This document shows, piece by piece, positions 53,676 through 62,466 of a stretch of 64,000 nt of DNA; the first letter of the stretch is position 1, and each line of letters begins with the position of its first letter. Where the stretch lies: assembly GCF_041916735.1 (NCBI RefSeq), contig NZ_JAYRYY010000003.1. One strand, 5' to 3'. The notes under the pieces were generated by a model. It saw only the letters and a program-made list of their open reading frames with translations. It was not told where the DNA came from and searched no databases. This DNA comes from Zoogloea sp016790385. GTDB taxonomy: Bacteria > Pseudomonadota > Gammaproteobacteria > Burkholderiales > Rhodocyclaceae. The translations under genes were made by a program, and so were the position numbers.

Positions 53676-53956
53676 CAGAAGTCAGCGGCAGAGCGCCCCG
53701 GCGCAGCATCCCGCAAAGCATCAAACTCGTCACCATGCAAGACGCTCTCACCGCAACGGAGCCGCCACGCATCGAGGGCACTGCCGAAACTCCGGGATTC
53801 AACGGGGGCTTTCAGGCGCTGGTACTCCGCCACCGAAATCAACACTGCCACCGGCCGGCCACGTCGGGTGAGCTGAATGGGCTCTCCCTCCTCGACACGA
53901 TGGACCAGGCCCGTCAGGGCATCCCGCGCCTCGGCAATTGAGTAAGTGCTGTCCAC
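53675..53956 (-). CDS. Phd/YefM-type antitoxin
   Basis: The 93-residue protein has the typical N-terminal DNA-binding and dimerisation domain (YSIAEARDAL ... VHRVEEGEPIQLTRRGRPVAVLIS, in parts) and a toxin-binding tail. The start is a GTG at 53956 with GGAGG at 5-nt spacing. It is translated just before the VapC-type toxin, to which it is coupled. A perfect palindrome lies 24 bp upstream. Confidence 0.9.
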   Translation of the reverse strand: MDSTYSIAEARDALTGLVHRVEEGEPIQLTRRGRPVAVLISVAEYQRLKAPVESRSFGSALDAWRLRCGESVLHGDEFDALRDAAPGRSAADF

Positions 53957-53979
53957 GTCCGCCTCCGCTCACGATGAGA

Positions 53980-53997
53980 TGGCTATCTGAATAGCCA
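53980..53997 (-). promoter_or_regulatory. Palindrome upstream of the antitoxin gene, probable operator
   Basis: TGGCTAT-CTGA-ATAGCCA is a perfect 7-bp dyad. Its position 24 bp before the antitoxin start and its AT-richness relative to the surrounding DNA fit an autoregulatory operator overlapping the promoter. Confidence 0.65.
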
Positions 53998-54024
53998 CTT
54001 TAGTTTCCCATGGTACTTCAGGCC

Positions 54025-54044
54025 GGCCCCCCTGGTGGGGGGCC
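54025..54044 (-). terminator. Strong hairpin after trpD
   Basis: GGCCCCCC pairs with GGGGGGCC around TGGT, 9 bp after the trpD stop. No T-run follows on the minus strand, but the stem is very stable. It marks the boundary between the trp genes and the toxin-antitoxin insert. Confidence 0.6.
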
Positions 54045-54052
54045 TCGTCATC

Positions 54053-55081
54053 TCAAACAAACTTGCGGGTCGCCGCCACAAAGGCCTCGAGCTTGGCACG
54101 GGCTGCACCCGAGGCGATGACCTCGCGGGCCTTGACGATGCCCTCGCCAATCGAGCCCACCACATTGGCGGTATACAGTGCCGTACCGGCGTTGAGGGCC
54201 ACGATCTCGCGGGCGGCACCCGGGGTGTTGTCGAGCACACCCAGCAGCATGGCCTTCGAAGCATCGGCATCCGCCACCTTGAGATTGCGGCTGGACATCA
54301 TCGTCAGGCCGAAGTCTTCCGGGTGGATCTCGTATTCACGGATCTCCCCGTCCTTCAGCTCGCCCACCAGGGTGGACGCCCCCAGCGACACTTCGTCCAT
54401 GCTGTCGCGGCCATACACCACCAGCACGTGCTCGGCGCCAAGGCGCTGCATGACGCGCACGCAGATGCCCACCAGGTCGGGGTGAAACACCCCCAGCAGG
54501 GTGTTCGGCGCCCCGGCCGGGTTGGTCAGCGGGCCAAGGATGTTGAACAGGGTGCGCACCCCCATCTCCCGACGCACCGGCGCCACATTTTTCATTGCGC
54601 TGTGGTGGTTGGGGGCAAACATGAAACCGATTCCGGTCTCGGCGATGCACTCTGCCACCTGCTGGGCATTGAGGTTGAGGTTCACCCCCAGGGACTCCAG
54701 CACGTCGGCACTGCCCGACTTGCTGGAAACACTGCGCCCGCCATGCTTGGCCACCTTGGCGCCGGCCGCCGCGGCCACGAAGATGGTGGCGGTGGAGATG
54801 TTGAAGGTGTGGGAGCCATCGCCCCCGGTGCCGACCACGTCGAGGAAATGGCCATCGTGGGGCACGACCACCTTGGTGGAAAGTTCGCGCATCACGGTGG
54901 CCGCGGCGGTGATCTCGCCGATGGTCTCCTTTTTGACGCGCAGGCCGGTGAGGATGGCGGCGGTCATCACCGGGGAGACTTCGCCGGCCATGATCTGGCG
55001 CATCAGGGAGAGCATCTCGTCGTAGAAGATCTCCCGGTGGTCGATGGTGCGTTGCAGGGCTTCCTGGGCAGTAAAGGTCAT
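54053..55081 (-). CDS. trpD: Anthranilate phosphoribosyltransferase
   Basis: The 342-residue enzyme has the PRPP-binding GTGGDGSHTFN motif, KHGGRSVSSKSGSADVLE and the metal-binding DE region (MDEVS). I chose the ATG at 55081 (MTFTAQEALQRTI). It begins 13 bp after trpG. Confidence 0.97.
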   Translation of the reverse strand: MTFTAQEALQRTIDHREIFYDEMLSLMRQIMAGEVSPVMTAAILTGLRVKKETIGEITAAATVMRELSTKVVVPHDGHFLDVVGTGGDGSHTFNISTATIFVAAAAGAKVAKHGGRSVSSKSGSADVLESLGVNLNLNAQQVAECIAETGIGFMFAPNHHSAMKNVAPVRREMGVRTLFNILGPLTNPAGAPNTLLGVFHPDLVGICVRVMQRLGAEHVLVVYGRDSMDEVSLGASTLVGELKDGEIREYEIHPEDFGLTMMSSRNLKVADADASKAMLLGVLDNTPGAAREIVALNAGTALYTANVVGSIGEGIVKAREVIASGAARAKLEAFVAATRKFV

Positions 55082-55094
55082 GGGCGGACTCCGA

Positions 55095-55667
55095 TCAGGC
55101 TCTGGATTGTTCGAGGAAGTTGCGCAGCATGTCGTGGCCACGCTCGGTAAGGATCGACTCGGGGTGGAACTGCACGCCCTCAACCGGCAAGGTCTTGTGG
55201 CGCACACCCATGATCTCCCCGTCATCGGTCCAGGCGGTGACCTCCAGGCAGTCGGGCAGGCTTTCGCGCTCGATGGCGAGGGAATGGTAGCGGGTGCAGG
55301 TGAGCGGATTGGGCAGGCCTTTGAACACGCCCTGATCCAGGTGATGGACCGGCGACACCTTGCCGTGCATCAGCTTTTTGGCGTGGATGATCTTTCCGCC
55401 AAAGGCGGCGCCGATGCTCTGGTGGCCCAGGCACACGCCGAGGAGCGGGATTTTTCCGGCGAATTCCTTGATGGCCGCCACCGAGATGCCGGCTTCAGCC
55501 GGGGAACACGGCCCCGGCGAGACAACGATCTGCTCGGGCTTCATCAAGGCGATCTGTTCGACGGTGATCTCGTCATTGCGGAAAACCTTCACATCCGCTC
55601 CCAGCTCTCCAAAATACTGGACGAGGTTGTAGGTGAAGCTGTCGTAGTTATCGATCATCAGCAACAT
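55095..55667 (-). CDS. trpG: Anthranilate synthase, glutamine amidotransferase subunit
   Basis: The 190-residue component II has MLLMIDNYDSFTYNL, the nucleophile in GVCLGHQSIG and the HPES His-Glu pair. It partners TrpE but is not next to it: an outer-membrane-protein gene on the plus strand lies between them. Confidence 0.96.
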   Translation of the reverse strand: MLLMIDNYDSFTYNLVQYFGELGADVKVFRNDEITVEQIALMKPEQIVVSPGPCSPAEAGISVAAIKEFAGKIPLLGVCLGHQSIGAAFGGKIIHAKKLMHGKVSPVHHLDQGVFKGLPNPLTCTRYHSLAIERESLPDCLEVTAWTDDGEIMGVRHKTLPVEGVQFHPESILTERGHDMLRNFLEQSRA

Positions 55668-55880
55668 GCTTGCATATCCTTTCCTGAGGTGCGTCCAGCC
55701 ATCGCAATCGTGATGCGGATGACCGGCGCAGTGCTGCATTTTCTCGCAGATTGGGCCGGGCGCGCCCTTTGGGGCGCAGCTGCCGGCCGGCTATTTTTTC
55801 TGTGTGACCATGGTTACCGACTCGCACCCGCTGGATGTGGGATAGTCAGGGTGCCTTCCACAACACAAAGAGAACCCACC

Positions 55881-56435
55881 ATGAAAATCGCCCGTATGCT
55901 GATCGCCGCCACCCTTGCCGCCACCGCCGCCGCACCGGCCCTGGCGGGCGACTGGAAGTTCCTGCCCATTCTCGACAAGGGTTACAGCCCGGCCTTTGTC
56001 GCCTCCGTGACCGGTGGCCTGATGGACCCGAAGCACGTGGACAGCGGCACCGCCTGGGGCCTGGAGCTGGCCATGAACTGCGGTCTGCTGCAAACGCCCA
56101 CCGGCGTGGTGCGTACCAAGCTGTCCTACAACCGCTTCGACAATGACGGGCTGAAGCTGCAGACCGTGGAACTCAATCCCCGCTGGACCACCCCGATCGC
56201 CCAGAACCTGACCCTCGGCGTTGGCCCCGGCATCGGCTGGGTCAAGTCGGACGCCGGCGGCCGCACCACCGACATGTTCGCCTGGCAGGTGGGTGCCGAT
56301 CTGGACTACCGCATGAACAACCTGAACCTGGGCCTTGGCGCCCGCTGGCAGGACACCACCGACAAGGACATCGGCGGCGGCCATCACGGCGCCGACAACT
56401 GGCTGGTACAGGCCAAGGTCGGTATCGCGTTCTGA
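55881..56435 (+). CDS. Small outer-membrane beta-barrel protein, unassigned
   Basis: The 184-residue product has a signal peptide (MKIARMLIAATLAATAAAPALA) and a mature part of about 162 residues with alternating hydrophobic strands (TKLSYNRF, QTVELNPRW, LTLGVGPGIGW, WQVGADLDYRM, LNLGLGARW) and a terminal Phe, as expected for an eight-stranded OmpW/OmpX-sized porin. I do not recognise a specific family. It is encoded opposite to the trp genes and has a hairpin terminator at 56464-56486. Confidence 0.8.
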   Translation: MKIARMLIAATLAATAAAPALAGDWKFLPILDKGYSPAFVASVTGGLMDPKHVDSGTAWGLELAMNCGLLQTPTGVVRTKLSYNRFDNDGLKLQTVELNPRWTTPIAQNLTLGVGPGIGWVKSDAGGRTTDMFAWQVGADLDYRMNNLNLGLGARWQDTTDKDIGGGHHGADNWLVQAKVGIAF

Positions 56436-56463
56436 CCCGGGCATCTCCGGCAGGTGAAAAGCA

Positions 56464-56486
56464 GGCCGCCTCCGGGCGGCCGTTTT
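56464..56486 (+). terminator. Terminator after the outer-membrane protein gene
   Basis: GGCCGCC pairs with GGCGGCC around a TCCG loop and is followed by GTTTTC. It separates the outer-membrane protein gene from convergent trpE. Confidence 0.7.
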
Positions 56487-56494
56487 CATGGCCA

Positions 56495-57967
56495 TCACAG
56501 GCGGGTGTCGAGCCCGGCCTCGGCAATCTCGGCGGCGCGCAGCATGGCGCGGGCCTTGCTCTGGGTTTCCTGCCATTCGGCATCGGGGTTGGAATCGGCA
56601 ACGATGCCGGCGCCGGCCTGCACGTGGATCTGACCATCCTTGACCACCGCGGTGCGGATGGCGATGGCCAGGTCCATGTCGCCATGGAAGCCCAGATAGC
56701 CGACCGAACCGGCGTAGATGCCGCGCTTGGTGGGTTCCAGCTCGTCGATGATTTCCATCGCCCGCAGCTTGGGCGCGCCAGACACGGTGCCTGCCGGGAA
56801 AGTGGCGCGTAGCACAGCCAGGGCGTTGAGCCCGTCCTTGAGCCTGCCTTCCACGTTGGAGACGATGTGCATGACGTGGGAGTAGCGCTCGACGGTGAAG
56901 CGCTCGGTAACCTTGACGGTGCCGGTGCGGGCCACCCGGCCGCAGTCGTTGCGGCCCAGATCGAGGAGCTGGGTATGCTCGGCCAGTTCCTTCTGGTCGG
57001 CCAGCAACTCGGCCTCCAGGGCCAGATCCTCGTCATGGGTGGCGCCACGCTTGCGGGTGCCGGCGATGGGGCGCACGGTCACGTCGCCATCCTCGAGACG
57101 CACCAGGATCTCGGGGGACGCGCCCACCACCTGGAACTCCTCGAAGTTGAAATAGAACATGTAGGGCGAGGGGTTGAGGCTGCGGATCGCCCGGTACAGG
57201 GCCAGGGGGCTGGCGCCAAAGGGCTTGCTCATGCGCTGGCTCAGCACCACCTGCATGATGTCGCCTTCGACGATGTAGTCCTTGGCCTTCTGAACCGCGG
57301 CCTTGAAGGCCTCCTCGCCAAAGCTGGACACGGCCTCGGCCGGCGCGGAGACCTGCTCGACCGGCACGCTCACCGGCTCGCGCAGCTTGCCCAGCAGCAC
57401 CTTCAGGCGGCGCACGGCGCGCACGTAGGCGTTGGGTACCTCGGGCTCGGCGTAGACCACCAGGGTCAGCTTGCCGGAGAGGTTGTCCACGATGGCGATC
57501 TCTTCGGACAGCAGCAGCAGGATGTCGGGCGTGCCCAGCGCGTCCGGCTTTTCGGTCTTGGCCAGGCGCGGCTCGATGTAGCGCACGGTGTCGTAGCCGA
57601 AACAGCCCACCAGACCGCCGGCGAAGCGCGGCAGGTGGTCGCGGGGCGGCACCTTGATGCGGTCCATGAACTCGGCGACGAAGTTGAGGGGGTCGCCATA
57701 GTCGCGGCGTTCCACCAGACGGTCGTTGGTGAGCAGCAGCACCGAACGGCCGTGCACCTCGATACGGGTCGAAGCTGCCAGGCCGATGATGGAATAGCGG
57801 CCGAAGCGCTCGCCCCCTTGCACCGATTCGAGCAGGTAGGTGTTGGGCGCGTTGGCCAGCTTTAGATAAACGGAGAGCGGAGTGTCGAGATCCGCAAAGG
57901 TTTCGAGAGTAACCGGGATGCGGTTATAGCCCTGGGCGGCCAGGGCGTTGAATTCGGCTTCGGTCAT
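56495..57967 (-). CDS. trpE: Anthranilate synthase component I
   Basis: The 490-residue chorismate-binding enzyme has the LLES tryptophan-inhibition segment (YLLESVQGGERFGRYS, in part), PIAGTRKRG, and SGAPKLRAMEIIDELEP. It is preceded by a 270-bp non-coding region (57968-58237), in which I see no convincing attenuator. Confidence 0.97.
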   Translation of the reverse strand: MTEAEFNALAAQGYNRIPVTLETFADLDTPLSVYLKLANAPNTYLLESVQGGERFGRYSIIGLAASTRIEVHGRSVLLLTNDRLVERRDYGDPLNFVAEFMDRIKVPPRDHLPRFAGGLVGCFGYDTVRYIEPRLAKTEKPDALGTPDILLLLSEEIAIVDNLSGKLTLVVYAEPEVPNAYVRAVRRLKVLLGKLREPVSVPVEQVSAPAEAVSSFGEEAFKAAVQKAKDYIVEGDIMQVVLSQRMSKPFGASPLALYRAIRSLNPSPYMFYFNFEEFQVVGASPEILVRLEDGDVTVRPIAGTRKRGATHDEDLALEAELLADQKELAEHTQLLDLGRNDCGRVARTGTVKVTERFTVERYSHVMHIVSNVEGRLKDGLNALAVLRATFPAGTVSGAPKLRAMEIIDELEPTKRGIYAGSVGYLGFHGDMDLAIAIRTAVVKDGQIHVQAGAGIVADSNPDAEWQETQSKARAMLRAAEIAEAGLDTRL

Positions 57968-58237
57968 GGAGACTCCGGAAGTGCATGGTGCATTTTTCGC
58001 GAGGGTATCACGGGGCGGGCCCGGGACTGATCAGGGCTCCCACAGCTGGGATTTATCCAGCTTGCCCCCAAGGGGGGAAAGGAAACCTGGGATGGCCCGG
58101 CGTTTCCTTCAGGGCTGGCTCAGGCGAGCAGCCATGACCGGCCGCCGCATCCACCAGAGCTGGGGATACGAACGGCAGGGAACTCCTCAACGAAGAACAT
58201 GCGCTTGCGGGTCACGATGGATGGGGGTCCGTGAAGG
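57968..58237. other. Non-coding region between gph and trpE
   Basis: No gene was found in this 270-bp stretch. It contains a CCCCCAAGGGGG palindrome (near 58064-58076) and a CAGCT-rich imperfect repeat, but no leader peptide with adjacent Trp codons and no T-box-like element. It presumably holds the trpE promoter. Confidence 0.5.
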
Positions 58238-58903
58238 TCAACCGACGATGCGCGGCAGCGCATCGACGAGGCTGGATAGTAGCCCGTCGCATTCGATGCT
58301 GTCCACCGCCAGGCCTTCGCTGTAGCCATAGGTCACCAGGAGCACCGGAATGCCCGCCGCGCGGGCCGCTTCGGCATCATTGGCCGAATCACCGATCATC
58401 CAGGCAGCCGAGGGTGGTATGGCCAGTTTCTCGCACGCGTGAAGCAGGGGGGCGGGATGAGGCTTCTTTTCGGGCAAGGTGTCACCACTCACCGTTACCT
58501 GGAAATACCGCGCGATGCCGACACGCTCGAGAAGGGGCAGGGTGAACGCCTCCGGCTTGTTGGTCACACAGGCCAGGGGCACGCCAGCGGCGGCCAGCGC
58601 CTCCAGGGCCGGCACCACGCCGGGATAGATCACCGTTCGCTCCCCGTTCACCGCCGCATAGTGGCGGCGGAAGACATCCACCGCCGCGTCCACTTCGGCA
58701 GCCTCGGCGGAACCAGACTCGACCAGACATCGCCGCACCAGATTGACCATACCCTTGCCCACGAAGCTCCGGATCGCCTCCAGGGAATGGGGCGGACGCC
58801 CGAGCTCGGCCATCATCCGGCAACAGGCTTCGGACAGATCGGGAATGGAGTCAAGCAGGGTACCGTCCAGGTCAAACAGTACGGCGGTGCGGGAAGAAGG
58901 CAT
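58238..58903 (-). CDS. gph: Phosphoglycolate phosphatase (HAD family)
   Basis: The 221-residue HAD hydrolase has the nucleophile motif LFDLDGTLLDS, CVTNKP (motif II), a Lys in PEKKPHPAP and the GDSANDAEAA motif IV. It removes 2-phosphoglycolate. I chose the ATG at 58903 (MPSSRTAVLFDLDG). In many proteobacteria it sits next to rpe and trpE; here it follows an MFS gene by 53 bp. Confidence 0.92.
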   Translation of the reverse strand: MPSSRTAVLFDLDGTLLDSIPDLSEACCRMMAELGRPPHSLEAIRSFVGKGMVNLVRRCLVESGSAEAAEVDAAVDVFRRHYAAVNGERTVIYPGVVPALEALAAAGVPLACVTNKPEAFTLPLLERVGIARYFQVTVSGDTLPEKKPHPAPLLHACEKLAIPPSAAWMIGDSANDAEAARAAGIPVLLVTYGYSEGLAVDSIECDGLLSSLVDALPRIVG

Positions 58904-58956
58904 CAGCGGGCTCACGGCGGAAAGAAGAAGGCAGCGGGCATGCAGGATACGGGAGA

Positions 58957-60129
58957 TCAAGCCGCCCGCACCAGCCCCGCCCGCCGCTGGAGGGCACGCC
59001 CCAGCGCAATCACCATCAGCAGCAGGGGCACGGCCGCCCAGCCATTGACCACGCTCCAGCCCAGGTAATCCACCAGCGGTGCGGCGCCCAAGGTCGCCAG
59101 GGTCACCCCCACAAAAACCAGGCTGTCATTGACTGCCTGGACCCTGCCCTTCTCCTCGGCGCGCCAGTGCTCGGCGAGCAGGGTCGTTGCGCCCACGTAG
59201 AGCAGGTTCCAGCCCAACCCGACACACACCAGGGACCACTGGAAATATGCGTAGCTGTCACCCGCCATCGCCAGGGCAATGGCCGCGAGGCTGATCAGCG
59301 AGCCGATGAGCATCACCCGCAAGGCACCGATCCGGCCAACCAGGCTGCCGGTGAGAAACGACGGTGCGAACATGGCCACCAGATGCCACTGGATCACCGT
59401 GGCGGTGGCGTCGAACGCCTGTCCGGCGCAGGACATGGCCAGGGGCGTGGCGGTCATCAACAGATTCATGACGCCGTAGGCCACCACCGCGCCCGCCACG
59501 GCCAGCCCCACGCCGGGGTCCGCCAGGATCTGCCTCACCGGCCGGGCCGGCTGCACCGCAACTACGCGCTGCACAGCCGGCAGTCGCAGGCCCCAGCCGG
59601 CCAGGGCTGCCACGAAGGCCACTCCGGCCAGCACCAGGAAACTCGCCAGGAAGGGCGTGCCGAGCATGTTCCGGGTGCTGCGGGCCAGCCACGGCCCCAG
59701 AAAAGCCGCCAGCACGCCCCCCGTCAGGGTCAGGGACACAGCCAAGCCCTTGCGCGCGGGCGCAACCGCTTCAATGGCTGCGAAGCGGTAGAACTGCCCC
59801 ACGCCGCCCAACACGCCGATGCACAGGCCGGCCACGACGAAGAGCCCGAAACTGCCGAGGGAGATGCCCAGGGCGGCAAGCAGCAGCCCGCAAGCCCCCA
59901 CCAGGGCCGCACCCACGAACACCGGCCGCCGCCCCCGTCGGGCCATCAGACCCGCCGCCGGATGGAGCACCAGCAAGGTGGCGAGGTATTGGGCCGCGAG
60001 GGGCAGGTTCGCCAGCCCCGACGGCGCGGCAAGCCCGACGGCCACCAGCGCCGAACTCGACAGCACCAGGCCGATCATGGTCATCATCAGGGCCTGGCTG
60101 AGCGCCAGGAGAAATACGTTGGGATTCAT
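58957..60129 (-). CDS. MFS transporter, unassigned substrate
   Basis: The 390-residue polytopic protein has about twelve helices and the MFS loop motif GLMARRGRRPVF between helices 2 and 3. I do not recognise the substrate. I chose the ATG at 60129 (MNPNVFLLAL), with GGAG about 7 nt upstream. It is divergent from an AraC-type regulator, which likely controls it; it separates gph from rpe. Confidence 0.85.
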   Translation of the reverse strand: MNPNVFLLALSQALMMTMIGLVLSSSALVAVGLAAPSGLANLPLAAQYLATLLVLHPAAGLMARRGRRPVFVGAALVGACGLLLAALGISLGSFGLFVVAGLCIGVLGGVGQFYRFAAIEAVAPARKGLAVSLTLTGGVLAAFLGPWLARSTRNMLGTPFLASFLVLAGVAFVAALAGWGLRLPAVQRVVAVQPARPVRQILADPGVGLAVAGAVVAYGVMNLLMTATPLAMSCAGQAFDATATVIQWHLVAMFAPSFLTGSLVGRIGALRVMLIGSLISLAAIALAMAGDSYAYFQWSLVCVGLGWNLLYVGATTLLAEHWRAEEKGRVQAVNDSLVFVGVTLATLGAAPLVDYLGWSVVNGWAAVPLLLMVIALGRALQRRAGLVRAA

Positions 60130-60147
60130 GGACACGCTCCGCAATGC

Positions 60148-60190
60148 TTTGACGCCACCATGATCGCCGGCTAGAGTGAATGGCGTAAAT
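60148..60190. promoter_or_regulatory. Candidate operator between the MFS and regulator genes
   Basis: The 85-bp divergent region carries inverted ACGCCA (60152-60157) and TGGCGT (60181-60186) arms, extended by partial matches to about 8 of 10 bases. The spacing of 23 bp is compatible with an AraC-family site but this is weak evidence. Confidence 0.35.
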
Positions 60191-60214
60191 GACATACAAG
60201 CCACCTTTTCTGCC

Positions 60215-61156
60215 ATGACCCGCGCCATTGCCATGCTCGTCTATCCCCACTTTCAGATCCTCGACGCGGCCGGCCCCTTGTCCGCCTTCGAAACGGCCAA
60301 TGAATTTGCGCCGGGCAGCTACGTTGTGGAACTCATCTCCCGGGACGGCGGCCCGGTGGCCAGCTCCTGCGGGGCAAGCCTGCTGACCCGCGCCTTTCGC
60401 GGCGACGAAGCGCCTGACACGTTGATGGTAGTGGGCGGTAACGGCGTGGACGCCGCATCAACCTGCCCGACGACGCAGGAATTCGTCCTTCAATGCAGCA
60501 CCCGCGCGCGGCGAACCAGCAGCGTCTGCTCGGGGGCCTGGCTGCTCGCCAGGGTCGGGCTGCTGGAGGGCCGCCAGGCCACCACCCACTGGAGCCGGAC
60601 ATCCCGCTTCCGCCGCGCGTTTCCGACCGTGCAGCTCGAAGCAGACCGGATCTACGTGCAGGACGGCCCGATCTGGACGGCCGCAGGCATCTCAGCGGGC
60701 ATTGATCTGGCTCTGGCCCTGATTGCCGACGATGTCGGCGAGACGGTAGCCCGCCAGGTGGCCCGTCAGCTGGTGGTGTATTACCGCCGCCCGGGGGGAC
60801 AATCGCAGTTTTCGGAATTGGCCGAAATGCAAGCCGTGGGCAGTCGTTTCACGCCGCTGCTCGACCACATCCGTCAGCACCTGGACGAACGTCTGGACGT
60901 GGACGCGCTGGCGGCCCTGGCGTGTATGAGCTCCCGCCACTTCTCCCGCCGCTTTACCGAGGAAACAGGCCTGACGCCGGCCAGGGCGGTGGAGAAACTG
61001 CGGGTCGAGGCCGCCGCAGCGGCACTGGAAAGCGGACGCGAGGCGGTGCAGAAGGTGGCGCGCGATTGCGGCTTTGGCGATCAGGAACGGATGCGCAGGG
61101 CCTTCCTGCGCATACTCGGCAGGCCACCCTCGGCCCTGCGGCCAAAGCGGGCCTGA
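60215..61156 (+). CDS. GlxA-type transcriptional regulator (DJ-1/PfpI domain + AraC HTH)
   Basis: The 313-residue protein has an N-terminal DJ-1/PfpI-like domain (about 1-180) with a Cys at the nucleophile elbow (VCSGAWLLARVGLL) and a C-terminal AraC-type double helix-turn-helix (about 215-313, LAALACMSSRHFSRRF ... VARDCGFGDQERMRRAFLR, in parts). The family senses small metabolites. It is divergently placed to the MFS gene. I chose the ATG at 60215 (MTRAIAMLVYPHF). Confidence 0.9.
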   Translation: MTRAIAMLVYPHFQILDAAGPLSAFETANEFAPGSYVVELISRDGGPVASSCGASLLTRAFRGDEAPDTLMVVGGNGVDAASTCPTTQEFVLQCSTRARRTSSVCSGAWLLARVGLLEGRQATTHWSRTSRFRRAFPTVQLEADRIYVQDGPIWTAAGISAGIDLALALIADDVGETVARQVARQLVVYYRRPGGQSQFSELAEMQAVGSRFTPLLDHIRQHLDERLDVDALAALACMSSRHFSRRFTEETGLTPARAVEKLRVEAAAAALESGREAVQKVARDCGFGDQERMRRAFLRILGRPPSALRPKRA

Positions 61157-61183
61157 GCGGGTGAGCCAACCCGCGCGGCCGGA

Positions 61184-61876
61184 TCAGGCCCCGGCCAGGG
61201 CCGCGCGCAGCGCGGCGATCACGCTGTTGTAACGCTGGGGGTCGCTGTCCTTGCCGGCGCCGAACACCGCCGAGCCGGCCACGAAGGTGTCCGCCCCGGC
61301 CCGGGCGATCTCAGCGATGTTGTCCACCTTCACGCCACCGTCGATCTCGAGGAGGATCTGGCGGCCGGTGCGGGCGGTGTAGGCGTCGATCTTCGCCCGC
61401 GCCTCACGCAGCTTGTCGAGGGTGCCGGGAATGAAGGACTGGCCGCCGAAACCCGGGTTCACACTCATCAGCAGCACCACGTCGAGCTTGTCCATGACGT
61501 GGTCCATCCAGTTGAGGGGCGTAGCCGGGTTGAACACCAGGCCGGCCTGGCAGCCGCTGTCGCGGATCAGGCCGAGCGTGCGGTCCACGTGTTCGGAGGC
61601 TTCCGGATGAAAGGTGATGATGTTGGCGCCGGCCTTGGCAAAGTCCGGCACGATGCGGTCTACAGGTTTGACCATCAGGTGCACATCGATGGGTGCCGTG
61701 GTACAGGGACGGATGGCTTCGCACACCAGCGGTCCAATGGTCAGATTGGGCACATAATGGTTGTCCATCACGTCGAAATGGACCCAATCGGCACCCGAGG
61801 CGATGACGTTGGCAACCTCTTCACCCAGGCAGGCGAAATTGGCGGACAGGATACTGGGGGCAATGCGGAAGCTCAT
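61184..61876 (-). CDS. rpe: Ribulose-phosphate 3-epimerase
   Basis: The 230-residue TIM barrel has APSILSANF, HFDVMDNHYVPN, MSVNPGFGGQSFIP and the EIDGGV motif with catalytic Asp. It serves the pentose phosphate pathway (or the Calvin cycle). I chose the ATG at 61876 (MSFRIAPS). It is divergent from apaG. Confidence 0.96.
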   Translation of the reverse strand: MSFRIAPSILSANFACLGEEVANVIASGADWVHFDVMDNHYVPNLTIGPLVCEAIRPCTTAPIDVHLMVKPVDRIVPDFAKAGANIITFHPEASEHVDRTLGLIRDSGCQAGLVFNPATPLNWMDHVMDKLDVVLLMSVNPGFGGQSFIPGTLDKLREARAKIDAYTARTGRQILLEIDGGVKVDNIAEIARAGADTFVAGSAVFGAGKDSDPQRYNSVIAALRAALAGA

Positions 61877-62030
61877 GGCAAGTCCTGGCGGGAGAACGCG
61901 GAGGTGCCGGAGTTTACCCGCCCACCCCTTGCCACGCCAACGCAAAGCGCCAAGGCGTGACCGCTATGGTTGCGGTGCAAGGCCGATTCGGCTTCAATTC
62001 AATCCCCAACCTGCAACACCTCAATAAACA

Positions 62031-62417
62031 ATGACAACCCGAATTGGTCAGGACGCCATCGAAGTCAAAGCCGTGGCTCGCTACATCGAGGAGCAATCCA
62101 GCATCGAGGCGAACCGCTACGTCTTCGCCTATCACATCACCATCCGCAACGTCGGTCAGGTGCCCGCCCAGTTGATCAGTCGGCACTGGATCATCACCGA
62201 CGCCGAAGGCGCAGTGCAGGAGGTGGAGGGGTCGGGCGTGATCGGCAAGCAGCCCCTGCTGCGCCCCGGTGAGCAGTTCGAATACACCAGCGGCTGCACG
62301 ATCGCCACCCCGGTGGGCACCATGAAGGGAAGCTACCGCATGGTGGCGGAGGACGGCAGCCGCTTCGATGCGCCAGTGCCGGAATTCACCTTGGCCATGC
62401 CCCGTACCCTGCACTGA
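62031..62417 (+). CDS. apaG: ApaG protein (Co2+/Mg2+ efflux-associated, DUF525)
   Basis: The 128-residue protein is a single immunoglobulin-like ApaG domain with ENRYVFAYHITIRN-like, SRHWIITDAEG, GEQFEYTSGC and MKGSYRM segments. Its molecular role is not settled. It lies divergent from rpe, the common order in betaproteobacteria. Confidence 0.94.
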   Translation: MTTRIGQDAIEVKAVARYIEEQSSIEANRYVFAYHITIRNVGQVPAQLISRHWIITDAEGAVQEVEGSGVIGKQPLLRPGEQFEYTSGCTIATPVGTMKGSYRMVAEDGSRFDAPVPEFTLAMPRTLH

Positions 62418-62466
62418 CGACGGCCCCTGGCCCACTGGCCGGGCGCGGGCCTTCCCCCACCACTGA

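Noticed and set aside
57968..58237. Tryptophan attenuator or T-box before trpE
   Set aside because: No short reading frame with adjacent Trp codons, no terminator with a T-run, and no T-box motif was found.
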